From assembly GCA_913055875.1 (NCBI GenBank), contig CAJXJY010000004.1, positions 124,001-188,000 on the forward strand: a DNA stretch of 64,000 bases, read 5' to 3'. The position numbers and the translations under genes are program-made. Source of the stretch: an uncultured Altererythrobacter sp. GTDB lineage: Bacteria > Pseudomonadota > Alphaproteobacteria > Sphingomonadales > Sphingomonadaceae. The notes beneath the pieces are model-generated. The model saw only the letters and a list, made by a program, of their open reading frames with translations. It made no database searches and was not told the origin of the DNA. Positions 17,248 to 24,579 of this stretch are shown in pieces; the first letter of the stretch is position 1; each line of letters starts with the position of its first letter.

Positions 17248-17739
17248 ATGGCGCATGCCGAAAAGATCTTCGAACGGCTCAAGACCGATCACGACAAGCA
17301 CCGCGAACTGCTCGACAAGCTGCTCGAAACGCATGGCGAGACCGACGAGCGCGAACGGCTCTTCACCGAACTGACCAAGGAATTGAAGGGGCACGCCGCG
17401 GCCGAGGAGCAGGCGCTCTATTCGACCATGCTGCGCAAGCCGCCGACCACCGGCGAGACGCGCCATTCGGTCGCCGAGCATCACGAGATCGACGAAATGC
17501 TCAACGATCTCGCCGCGACCGACATGTCCTCGGGCGCGTGGTTGACCAAGTTCAAGAGCTTCGAGCACCGCTATCGCCACCATATCGACGAGGAGGAAGA
17601 GGATCACTTCCCCGACTTCGAGCAGCACCTGACCGAAGCCGACGAGGAGCACATGGAAAAGGTGTTCGAGCGGCGCAAGCAGGAAGAGAAGGCCGAAGCC
17701 GAAGTGACGCCCGAGAAGAAGGAAGACGCCAAGGAATAG
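17248..17739 (+). CDS. hemerythrin-like (HHE) cation-binding protein
   Basis: 163-residue four-helix protein of the HHE family, which binds a di-iron centre in many members. His and Glu ligand positions are seen in LKTDHDKHRELLDKL, LKGHAAAEEQALYSTM, SVAEHHEIDEML and HHIDEEEEDHFPDFEQ. The C-terminal 30 residues are a charged Lys/Glu tail. AGGAACC lies upstream of the ATG at 17248. The function may be oxygen or nitric oxide sensing, or iron handling, but cannot be fixed from sequence. It lies 24 bp before the phospholipase D gene and may share its transcript. Confidence 0.9.
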   Translation: MAHAEKIFERLKTDHDKHRELLDKLLETHGETDERERLFTELTKELKGHAAAEEQALYSTMLRKPPTTGETRHSVAEHHEIDEMLNDLAATDMSSGAWLTKFKSFEHRYRHHIDEEEEDHFPDFEQHLTEADEEHMEKVFERRKQEEKAEAEVTPEKKEDAKE

Positions 17740-17763
17740 GCGTCGGCTCGAGGGAGGCGGGCG

Positions 17764-19296
17764 TTGCGTGACCCGGAGGAAAGCGAGACCGGATACGACG
17801 ACGCTTCGGTAGAGCCGGGCGTGTGGCGCTATGCGCGCGCCTCGCGCGCCAGCGTGGTGGTCGATGCGGCGGATTATTTTCGTCTGATGCGCAAGGCGAT
17901 GTGCGAGGCAAAGCAGCGTGCGCTGCTGATCGGCTGGGACTTCGACACGCGCATCCACCTCGCGCCGGGCCGCCGCTGGTGGCAGAAGTTCCGCTCGAAG
18001 GAGACGCCCTCGCGGCTCGGCAGCTTCATCCTGTGGCTGACGCGGCACAACAGGGACCTGGAGATCCGTATCCTGCGCTGGGGCTACGGCGCGATCAAGT
18101 TCATGGGCCGCGGCTCGATGGCGCTCGACCTGCTGCGCTGGTGGCCGCACCGGCGGATCGATTTCGAATTCGACACCGCGCACCCGACCGGCGCGAGCCA
18201 CCACCAGAAAATCGCGATCATCGACGACGATTTCGCGGTGTGCGGCGGGATCGACATGACCACGCATCGCTGGGATACGCGCGAGCACAAGGAACACGAT
18301 CCGCGCCGCAGGCGGCCGCGCGGAATGAAATACGGCCCGTGGCACGACGCCACCATGATGATCGAAGGCGATGCGGCGCGCGCGCTGCGCCATCTCGGCG
18401 AAGACCGCTGGCGGCGCGCCGGCGGTCCCGAGCTCGACCCGGTCGAACCGGCCGAACGCAGCGCATGGCCCGACGAACTCGAACCGCAATTCGAGGATGT
18501 CGAGATCGGTATCGCGCGCACCCGCGGCGAGTTCGACGACACCACCGAGATCTCCGAGATCGCCGAACTGTTCGAGCGCCAGATCGCCGAGGCGAAGCAC
18601 TTCATCTACGCCGAGAGTCAGTATTTCGCCTCGCGCCGGATTGCCGAGGCGCTGTGCAAGCGGCTGAGCGAGGACGATCCGCCCGAAATCTTCATCGTCC
18701 ATCCCGCGCATGCCGATGGCTGGCTCGAACAGCAGGCGATGGACCACGCCCGGGTCGAACTGGTGCGGACGCTGGGCGCGTGCGACGACAAGGGCCGGTT
18801 CAACCTCTATGTCGCCTATACCGGCGAGACGCCGATCTACACCCACGCCAAGATCATGATCGTCGACGACGAGATATTGCGCATCGGCTCGGCCAACATG
18901 AACAACCGCTCGCTCGGGCTCGACAGCGAATGCGACGTGTTCATCGACAGCCGCCGCAAGGGCAACGGCCATGCCGCCGCGGGAATCGCGCGGCTGCGGC
19001 ACTCGCTGCTGGCCGAGCATTGCGGGCTCGAGATCGAGGAGGTTCCCGGGATGCTCGCGCGCTACGGCTCGATGGCGGAGATGGTCGAGCGGATCGGCAC
19101 CGGACGAGGCCGCACGCTGCGCCGCTACGAACTGCCCGAGCTCAACGGGGTGCAGGAAGCGGTGGCCGAATCGGGTCTGCTCGACCCCGAACGGCCCGAG
19201 GACCTGTTCGAACCGTTTGCGAAAGGCGGCCTGTTCGGCAATGACTCGCGCCTGCACGCCCTGCGCAAGAGAATTACGGAAAGGAAACGCAATTGA
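17764..19296 (+). CDS. phospholipase D-like protein with two HKD motifs
   Basis: 510-residue enzyme with two PLD active-site repeats: SHHQKIAIIDDDFAVCGGID at about residues 143-162 and HAKIMIVDDEILRIGSANMN at about residues 360-379. Paired HKD motifs form one active site that cleaves or transfers phosphatidyl groups. No transmembrane helix or signal peptide is evident, so it differs from typical cardiolipin synthases and is closer to the soluble PLD-like group. The start is TTG at 17764, supported by AGGGAGG eight bases upstream. The TGA stop overlaps the folE TTG start. Confidence 0.9.
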   Translation: MRDPEESETGYDDASVEPGVWRYARASRASVVVDAADYFRLMRKAMCEAKQRALLIGWDFDTRIHLAPGRRWWQKFRSKETPSRLGSFILWLTRHNRDLEIRILRWGYGAIKFMGRGSMALDLLRWWPHRRIDFEFDTAHPTGASHHQKIAIIDDDFAVCGGIDMTTHRWDTREHKEHDPRRRRPRGMKYGPWHDATMMIEGDAARALRHLGEDRWRRAGGPELDPVEPAERSAWPDELEPQFEDVEIGIARTRGEFDDTTEISEIAELFERQIAEAKHFIYAESQYFASRRIAEALCKRLSEDDPPEIFIVHPAHADGWLEQQAMDHARVELVRTLGACDDKGRFNLYVAYTGETPIYTHAKIMIVDDEILRIGSANMNNRSLGLDSECDVFIDSRRKGNGHAAAGIARLRHSLLAEHCGLEIEEVPGMLARYGSMAEMVERIGTGRGRTLRRYELPELNGVQEAVAESGLLDPERPEDLFEPFAKGGLFGNDSRLHALRKRITERKRN

Positions 19297-19901
19297 GCAG
19301 CCTGGTCGGACCCGACGAAGACGATCCGCGCGGCAAATTGCCCGTGCCCGGCAACGTGCAGGATGCGGTCCGCACGCTGATCGAATGGGCCGGCGACGAT
19401 CCCTCGCGCGAGGGCCTGCTCGACACGCCCGCGCGCGTGGCGCGCGCGTGGAAGGAATATTGCCTCGGCTACGAGGAGGATCCCTCGGTCCATCTCAGCC
19501 GCGTGTTCGAGGAAGTCGGCGGCTACAACGAGATCGTGCTGCTGAAGGACATCCCGTTCCAGAGCCATTGCGAGCATCACATGGCGCCGATCATCGGCAA
19601 GGCGGCGATCGCCTACCTGCCCAGCGACCGGGTGGTGGGGATTTCGAAGCTGGCGCGCGTGCTGCACGGCTTCGCCAGGCGGTTGCAGGTGCAGGAGCGG
19701 CTGACGGCGGAGGTCGCCGACTGCATCTGGGAGCATCTCGAACCGCAGGGCGTGGCGGTGGTGATCGAGGCGGCGCATTCGTGCATGACCGCGCGCGGCG
19801 TGCGGACGCCCGGGGTGGGGATGATCACCTCGCGAATGATGGGCACCTTCCTCGACGATCCGAGGAGCCGCGAAGAGGTGTTGAAGCTGATGGGTTACTA
19901 G
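19293..19901 (+). CDS. folE: GTP cyclohydrolase I
   Basis: First enzyme of folate synthesis: GTP to 7,8-dihydroneopterin triphosphate. The signature FQSHCEHHMAPIIGKAAIAY carries the zinc Cys and His, and AAHSCMTARGV supplies the second zinc Cys. The 202 residues fit the family. The start is TTG at 19293 in a TTGA overlap with the phospholipase D stop, with GGAAAGG just upstream. About 580 bp downstream lies a damaged second copy of the last 35 codons. Confidence 0.96.
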   Translation: MSSLVGPDEDDPRGKLPVPGNVQDAVRTLIEWAGDDPSREGLLDTPARVARAWKEYCLGYEEDPSVHLSRVFEEVGGYNEIVLLKDIPFQSHCEHHMAPIIGKAAIAYLPSDRVVGISKLARVLHGFARRLQVQERLTAEVADCIWEHLEPQGVAVVIEAAHSCMTARGVRTPGVGMITSRMMGTFLDDPRSREEVLKLMGY

Positions 19902-19907
19902 GGTCGT

Positions 19908-20024
19908 TTTCGGCTTCGCCGATACGGCACCGGCCCGCTCCCCACCCGGCCACCCCGACGTTAATAGCCTGTGGGTGGCCGGGTGGGGGAGCGGGCCGGT
20001 GCCGTTTCCAGCGAAGCCGGATAA
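19908..20024. repeat. composite hairpin repeat family, locus C
   Basis: One large hairpin after folE. Arms 19924-19955 and 19973-20005 pair with a single bulge; the 17-nt loop at 19956-19972, read on the minus strand, is ACAGGCTATTAACGTCG, a variant of the loops in loci A, B and D. Outer arms GGCTTCGC and GCGAAGCC extend the structure. The end modules and GGAN hairpins of the other loci are missing. It may act as a folE transcript end. Confidence 0.82.
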
Positions 20025-20082
20025 AACTCCGGGAACGACGACCGCGAAGTGGGGAACCGCGCGGCCGCCGTCCCCGGACCGC

Positions 20083-20358
20083 TCAGGTGATCGAGCGGAA
20101 GAACTTCACGCATTCCCCCCGGTTGCGGAAGTTGAGAAACTGCAGGAACGGGTCGGTGTCGTAATTCTTGCAGGTCTTGGCCGGGTTCGAGCGCAGCGTT
20201 CCGACGCATTCGCCGAGCGATCCGAAGACCTCGGCTTCGACCAGCGTGCGGCAGAATTCGACCTCGTCGTTCGCGGCGGCCATGGCCGGCGGCGGCGCGG
20301 CGAGGTTGATCGAGCAGGCGAGCGCGGCGCCGGCCGCCAGTGCGGTGAGTTTCTTCAT
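20083..20358 (-). CDS. small secreted cysteine-containing protein, unknown
   Basis: 91-residue protein with a clear signal peptide (MKKLTALAAGAALACSINLA, cut after AMA or nearby). The mature part is about 60 residues with four Cys (EFCRTL, GECVGTL, KTCKNY, GECVKF), which suits two disulfides in the periplasm. GGAGGA stands before ATG 20358. I do not recognise the family. It is isolated, with a repeat on one side and the folE remnant on the other. Confidence 0.75.
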   Translation of the reverse strand: MKKLTALAAGAALACSINLAAPPPAMAAANDEVEFCRTLVEAEVFGSLGECVGTLRSNPAKTCKNYDTDPFLQFLNFRNRGECVKFFRSIT

Positions 20359-20478
20359 GATGTCCTCCATATCCGATCGAAGCGATCCGATCGGTCGGGA
20401 GTATCGAAGCGGCATCGCTGCGGCAGAATGCCATGGATGTGGGGGCGGGGCGGTGCCGTCGCTTTGGGGGAAGGGGAG

Positions 20479-20610
20479 GGGTGCATGACTGCGCGAACGC
20501 GCGCGGTGGGCTCACCCCTGCGGCGGCGTGATCACCTCACGGATGACGGGCACCTTTCTCGACGATCCGCGACGCCGGGAGGAATGTCGCCGCCGATGGG
20601 GTGTTGAAAG
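20479..20610 (+). pseudogene. remnant of the folE 3' end
   Basis: This segment matches the last part of folE. GTGCATGACTGCGCG corresponds to folE codons CMTAR, then after a frame change GTGATCACCTCACGGATGAC and the following bases encode ITSRMTGTFLDDPRRREE against ITSRMMGTFLDDPRSREE in folE. The match fades near the end of folE (GTGTTGAA at about 20600). No start, no catalytic zinc site and a frameshift show it is not functional. It lies in the 385-bp gap between two minus-strand genes; the rest of that gap (20611-20743) shows only a weak hairpin near 20684-20692. Confidence 0.75.
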
Positions 20611-20743
20611 GCATTGCCAGCGCCTCGTCTTTGCACCAAGCGAACGGAGATCAGATTTCGGAAGCCGTTGTTCCGTGCTTCGGAACGGCCGCATTGTTTT
20701 GGCAACAAAGGTCGATCAGGTCCTGATCCGGTTGGGAAGCGGG

Positions 20744-21151
20744 CTATCCGGAATTCGGCAATGACCTGCTCTCCCGAACTCGGTTTGCCGCCAGCCATCC
20801 ACCCAGTCCTGCGATGGGAATCAGATAGGAGAGATAGGTCAAGTGATACCAAACCGGGTAGTCCGACCATTGGACAAGATGGAGCGGCGTCGACACCGCA
20901 CAGAGGAAGATTCCGATCCACCAGCCGAGTTGGCGATCACCTTTGCCTGCCGTAGTGGCGAGAAAACCTGCGAGCATCACGATACCTGCACCGAGTCCCA
21001 GCCGAGCGAAAAGCATTGCGATGGAAAAACTTTTCGTCGGCGCTGCGGCAGCATAGGCAGGCCACAGCTTCAAGGCACCTTCTCCCAGAGCCAGCAGGCA
21101 TGCCGCGGTGAATATCCCCGCCAGCATCGGCATTCCTATTCGACCTACCAT
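20744..21151 (-). CDS. four-helix membrane protein, unknown
   Basis: 135-residue integral membrane protein with four hydrophobic segments: about residues 8-32, 42-66, 76-92 and 106-124. GAGGAGG stands four bases before ATG 21151, an excellent ribosome site. It is 77 bp downstream of the MerR-type regulator on the same strand and may be part of its transcript, in which case it is likely to be induced by the same signal. I cannot name a family; no transport motif is visible. Confidence 0.75.
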   Translation of the reverse strand: MVGRIGMPMLAGIFTAACLLALGEGALKLWPAYAAAAPTKSFSIAMLFARLGLGAGIVMLAGFLATTAGKGDRQLGWWIGIFLCAVSTPLHLVQWSDYPVWYHLTYLSYLIPIAGLGGWLAANRVRESRSLPNSG

Positions 21152-21228
21152 TTTACCTCCTCGTCGACGCCATGCTTCGAAAGTCTCGCGCGAGTAGAAG
21201 TGAAGCCGAAGCCTCTCTCGCTCGCATG

Positions 21229-22002
21229 TCAGGCTTCTTTCATCTCCTCTCGCGCCCTGTGCGCGGCCTGATGGAAGCGATAGGCTTCGGCGCTGAAGCC
21301 ATTGTCCACTTCTCCCTGCCAGTCCTCGATATTCTCATGCATTCGGTGAACGCCTTCGAGCATTTCGGGAGTCGCGACCTCGAGGAACGGCTTGATGAGA
21401 GCGTCCCACTCTTCGAGAAAGGCCTGCGCTTTGGGACCGGCCGGGTCCATCGGTAGCGCCGCCACGATCCGACGGTCGAGATCCTTCCACTTCTCGGAAT
21501 GCGCTTGATGATCGAAATCTGCGGGAAGCCTCGCCTGCGCTTGCTCAAATGCCTTGAGCTGCCGATCGTTCATGTAGCGGTTCTGAATCTCCGACCATTT
21601 TTCTTCCGACATGCTCGTTTCTCCTTGCTTGATCAGCGAGCAGAAGGTCGCGACATCGATGGGCTCGCTGTGATCGATGCGGGACAAGATGGATCGAAGG
21701 AGTTCGCGGGAATTGCCGATACGTTGCGCGCGCTCTTCGAGAATTTCCAATTGTGCCTGAATCAGAGCCCGCAGATCGAAGTCGCGCCCGCTGGTCAGTC
21801 TCCGGATCTGGGCAAGCGTCAGTCCGGCGCGCTTCATCGAGATAATCTGATGCAGCCGTTCGAGTTCTGCCGATCCATAGTATCGCCTGCCGGAGGCCGT
21901 GCGCAGCGGTTCGACCAGCCCTCGCGCCTCGTAAAAGCGCAGAGCGCGACTGGTCAGGCCGGTAAGCCGCGCCACCTCGGCGATATCGAGCGAATCACTC
22001 AT
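21229..22002 (-). CDS. MerR-family transcriptional regulator
   Basis: 257-residue regulator. The N-terminal winged helix-turn-helix is typical of MerR: SLDIAEVARLTGLTSRALRF then YEARGLVEPLRTASGRRYYG. A coiled linker follows (to about residue 115), then a 130-residue effector part rich in charged helices (EEKWSEIQNRYMNDRQLKAF and on) that resembles TipA-like sensor domains; that assignment is tentative. No Cys cluster for metal or iron-sulfur sensing is seen. A 15-bp palindrome lies 17 bp upstream of its start, so it probably controls itself. Confidence 0.92.
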   Translation of the reverse strand: MSDSLDIAEVARLTGLTSRALRFYEARGLVEPLRTASGRRYYGSAELERLHQIISMKRAGLTLAQIRRLTSGRDFDLRALIQAQLEILEERAQRIGNSRELLRSILSRIDHSEPIDVATFCSLIKQGETSMSEEKWSEIQNRYMNDRQLKAFEQAQARLPADFDHQAHSEKWKDLDRRIVAALPMDPAGPKAQAFLEEWDALIKPFLEVATPEMLEGVHRMHENIEDWQGEVDNGFSAEAYRFHQAAHRAREEMKEA

Positions 22003-22018
22003 GCGAGCCTTCTACCGC

Positions 22019-22033
22019 TTGACGTTACGTCAA
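22019..22033 (-). promoter_or_regulatory. MerR-type operator palindrome
   Basis: TTGACGT-T-ACGTCAA is a perfect 7-1-7 palindrome. It matches the style of MerR-family operators, which sit between the -35 and -10 boxes or overlap the -35 (TTGACG). It lies just upstream of the MerR gene. Autoregulation is inferred. Confidence 0.6.
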
Positions 22034-22289
22034 CTTCAAGACGCGACTTTCACTTTGCGACCGCCATGGTGAGCATGCGCGCCGCCCGTGATTTTCCGCT
22101 GTCCTACACGCCGCTCGCCCGCTACCATGCGACTCGCTCTTTGACCCCGTAAAGCCTTCCATCCGAGCCCCGCCACCCAGCGGGGCTTTCGCATTTCAGC
22201 GGCTCCCTTTGGAGCACCTTCAAGCAGCCGCAGCGGATGTATTTCATCAACTAAACCCCTGCCGCGGTTCAACTTGGCCCGAGCGCGGG
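22034..22289. other. non-coding gap with a terminator-like hairpin
   Basis: The 345-bp gap between the MerR gene and the peroxiredoxin gene has no convincing gene. It has a hairpin, AGCCCCGC-CACCCA-GCGGGGCT at 22166-22187, followed by TTCGCATTT on the plus strand, which could end a short plus-strand RNA. A 28-codon open frame at 22066-22152 stops just before it. Nothing supports its translation. Confidence 0.4.
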
Positions 22290-22330
22290 CAAGAAAAAGC
22301 CGGCGCGCCGCGGGGCGCACCGGCTCCCGT
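22290..22330 (-). terminator. intrinsic terminator of the peroxiredoxin gene
   Basis: On the minus strand GAGCCGGTGCGCC pairs with GGCGCGCCGGCT across CCGC, followed by TTTTTCTT. It starts 18 bp past the peroxiredoxin stop. Confidence 0.85.
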
Positions 22331-22347
22331 GAATCGATAGCGGCCGT

Positions 22348-22827
22348 TCAGAGCTGGCCGAGCATATGTTCCGCGCTGCTGACCGAGAAATCGCCCGGCT
22401 GCTCGACATTGAGTTCCTTCACCACGCCGTCCTCGACGATCATCGAGTAGCGCTGGCCGCGCTGGCCCATGCCGAAGCCGCTGCCGTCCATCGTCAACCC
22501 TACCGCCTGCGCGAAGTCGCCGTTGCCGTCGGCGAGCATGGTGATGTCCTCGCTGCCGGCGTCGTTGTTCCATGCATTCATGACGAAGGCGTCGTTGACC
22601 GCGGTGCAGGCAATCTCGTCGACTCCCTTGGACTTGAGGTCACCGGCCTTGTCGACATAGCCGGGCAGGTGCCGTGCCGAGCAAGTCGGCGTGTAGGCGC
22701 CGGGGACCGAGAACAGCGCCACTTTCTTGCCTGCGAAATATTCGCCCGACTGGACCTGTTCGGGGCCGTCGGCGGTCGCACGGGTCAGGGTTACGTCGGG
22801 CAGTTTGTCGCCAACCGAAATCGTCAT
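22348..22827 (-). CDS. peroxiredoxin (Prx5-type)
   Basis: 159-residue thiol peroxidase of the Prx5/AhpE-like redoxin group, which reduces hydrogen and alkyl peroxides. The peroxidatic Cys49 is in [16 protein letters not shown]. The protein also has Cys74 in [10 protein letters not shown], a possible resolving Cys. The family block [20 protein letters not shown] is present. The start is ATG 22827. It diverges from ahcY, and a perfect palindrome sits between them. Confidence 0.94.
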   Translation of the reverse strand: MTISVGDKLPDVTLTRATADGPEQVQSGEYFAGKKVALFSVPGAYTPTCSARHLPGYVDKAGDLKSKGVDEIACTAVNDAFVMNAWNNDAGSEDITMLADGNGDFAQAVGLTMDGSGFGMGQRGQRYSMIVEDGVVKELNVEQPGDFSVSSAEHMLGQL

Positions 22828-22903
22828 CTTGTAATTTCCTTTCGTCGTCCCGTCCGTCTGCGTGCCGATATAGGCGCTGCGCGGCGCGCGGCAACGGGGA
22901 AGG

Positions 22904-22923
22904 ATATAAAGATGTCTTTATAT
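22904..22923. promoter_or_regulatory. perfect palindrome between the peroxiredoxin gene and ahcY
   Basis: ATATAAAGA-TG-TCTTTATAT is a perfect 9-2-9 inverted repeat, AT-rich in a GC-rich gap. It lies 94 bp before ahcY and 77 bp before the divergent peroxiredoxin gene. This is the form of a dimeric repressor site. Methionine-cycle genes in many proteobacteria are controlled by the ArsR-type regulator SahR, so this may be such a site; that is inference. Confidence 0.65.
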
Positions 22924-23016
22924 TTGCATCCACGGGGGCGCATCGCTACATGCGCGGCGAACTCACGAGGCCACCGACCGGCCTGCCGAAAGACATTCCG
23001 CAACAGGAGAATACGC

Positions 23017-24435
23017 GTGGCCACTGCCGCTCTCGACAAGGATTACATCGTCAAGGACATCTCGCTCGCGCAATACGGCCGCGACGAGATCGAGATCGCC
23101 GAAACCGAAATGCCCGGCCTGATGGCGCTGCGCGAGGAATACGGGTCCGACAAGCCGCTCAAGGGTGCGCGGATCACCGGTTCGCTGCACATGACGATCC
23201 AGACCGCGGTGCTGATCGAGACGCTGGTCGCGCTCGGCGCCGAGGTGCGCTGGGCGACCTGCAACATCTTCTCGACGCAGGATCACGCCGCCGCCGCGAT
23301 CGCCGATCAGGGTATTCCGGTGTTCGCGATCAAGGGCGAGAGCCTGGCGGACTATTGGGAATATGTCGGCAATATCTTCGACTGGTCTACCGACGACGAC
23401 GCGGATCGCACGGCCAACATGATCCTCGACGACGGCGGCGATGCTACCATGTTCGCGCTGTGGGGCGCGCGGATCGAGGCGGGCGAAACCATGCCCGAGC
23501 CGACCAATGCCGAGGAAGTCGAGATGCAGAAGGCATTGAAGGCCTTCGTCGAGGCCAAGCCCGGCTACCTCACCAAGAGCGTGCAGAACATCAAGGGTGT
23601 CTCCGAAGAGACCACCACCGGCGTCATGCGGCTCTACCAGATCGCCAAGAAGGGCGGTCTGCCGTTCCCCGCGATCAACGTGAACGACAGCGTGACCAAG
23701 TCGAAATTCGACAACCTTTACGGCTGCAAGGAATCGCTCGTCGACGCGATCCGCCGCGCGACCGACGTGATGCTGGCGGGCAAGGTCGCCTGCGTCGCGG
23801 GCTACGGCGATGTCGGCAAGGGCAGTGCACAGTCGCTGCGCAATGGCGGCGCCCGCGTGATGGTGACCGAGATCGACCCGATCTGCGCGCTGCAGGCGGC
23901 GATGGACGGGTTCGAGGTCGTGACGATGGAAGAGGCGGTCAAGCGCGCCGACATCTTCTGCACCGCGACCGGCAACGAGGACGTCATCACCGCCGAGCAC
24001 ATGAAGGCGATGAAGAACATGGCGATCGTGTGCAATATCGGCCACTTCGACTCCGAGATCCAGATTTCCGCGCTCGACAATTACGACTGGAAGGAAATCA
24101 AGGAAGGCACCGACCAGGTTACCTTCCCCGACGGCAAGTCGATCCTGATCCTCGCCAAGGGCCGCCTCGTGAACCTCGGCTGCGCCACCGGCCATCCGAG
24201 CTTCGTGATGAGCTCCAGCTTCACCAACCAGACGCTGGCGCAGATCGAGCTGTTCAAAAACACCGACCAGTACGACAACGACGTCTACGTGCTCCCCAAG
24301 CATCTCGACGAGAAAGTCGCGGCGCTGCATCTGGACAAGCTCGGGGTGATGCTGACCCAGCTGAGCGAGAAGCAGGCGGACTATATCGGCGTGCCGCAGG
24401 AAGGGCCGTTCAAGCCGGACCATTACCGGTACTAA
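23017..24435 (+). CDS. ahcY: S-adenosylhomocysteinase
   Basis: Hydrolyses S-adenosylhomocysteine to adenosine and homocysteine with bound NAD, and so relieves inhibition of methyltransferases. The NAD loop [20 protein letters not shown] and the blocks [25 protein letters not shown] (seen as [18 protein letters not shown]) and [12 protein letters not shown] are present. It ends with the usual KPDHYRY. The start GTG at 23017 has AGGAG eight bases upstream and gives 472 residues; the frame upstream is not coding. Confidence 0.97.
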   Translation: MATAALDKDYIVKDISLAQYGRDEIEIAETEMPGLMALREEYGSDKPLKGARITGSLHMTIQTAVLIETLVALGAEVRWATCNIFSTQDHAAAAIADQGIPVFAIKGESLADYWEYVGNIFDWSTDDDADRTANMILDDGGDATMFALWGARIEAGETMPEPTNAEEVEMQKALKAFVEAKPGYLTKSVQNIKGVSEETTTGVMRLYQIAKKGGLPFPAINVNDSVTKSKFDNLYGCKESLVDAIRRATDVMLAGKVACVAGYGDVGKGSAQSLRNGGARVMVTEIDPICALQAAMDGFEVVTMEEAVKRADIFCTATGNEDVITAEHMKAMKNMAIVCNIGHFDSEIQISALDNYDWKEIKEGTDQVTFPDGKSILILAKGRLVNLGCATGHPSFVMSSSFTNQTLAQIELFKNTDQYDNDVYVLPKHLDEKVAALHLDKLGVMLTQLSEKQADYIGVPQEGPFKPDHYRY

Positions 24436-24450
24436 GCGGTAGTGGTCCGA

Positions 24451-24527
24451 GTCCCCGCGGAGGCGGGGACCTTGTGCCGCAAGCGAGTCGCCAATGGCCC
24501 GAGGCCCCCGCCTTCGTGGGGGCTCAT
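24451..24527. repeat. pair of GC-rich hairpins after ahcY
   Basis: GTCCCCGC-GGAG-GCGGGGAC at 24451-24470 and GCCCCCGCCTTCGTGGGGGC at 24504-24523 are two compact hairpins in opposite sense about 34 bp apart. They fill the 144-bp gap between ahcY and divL. The first may end the ahcY transcript, though no T-run follows. Confidence 0.65.
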
Positions 24528-24579
24528 ATCTGTGCAGCTACCGTTGCATCGCGAGGCCTGCGCGCATAGCTGACATCGC

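Noticed and set aside
22924-23016. Riboswitch (SAH or SAM type) in the ahcY leader
   Set aside because: I could not find the conserved core of either class; the palindrome upstream is a better regulatory candidate.
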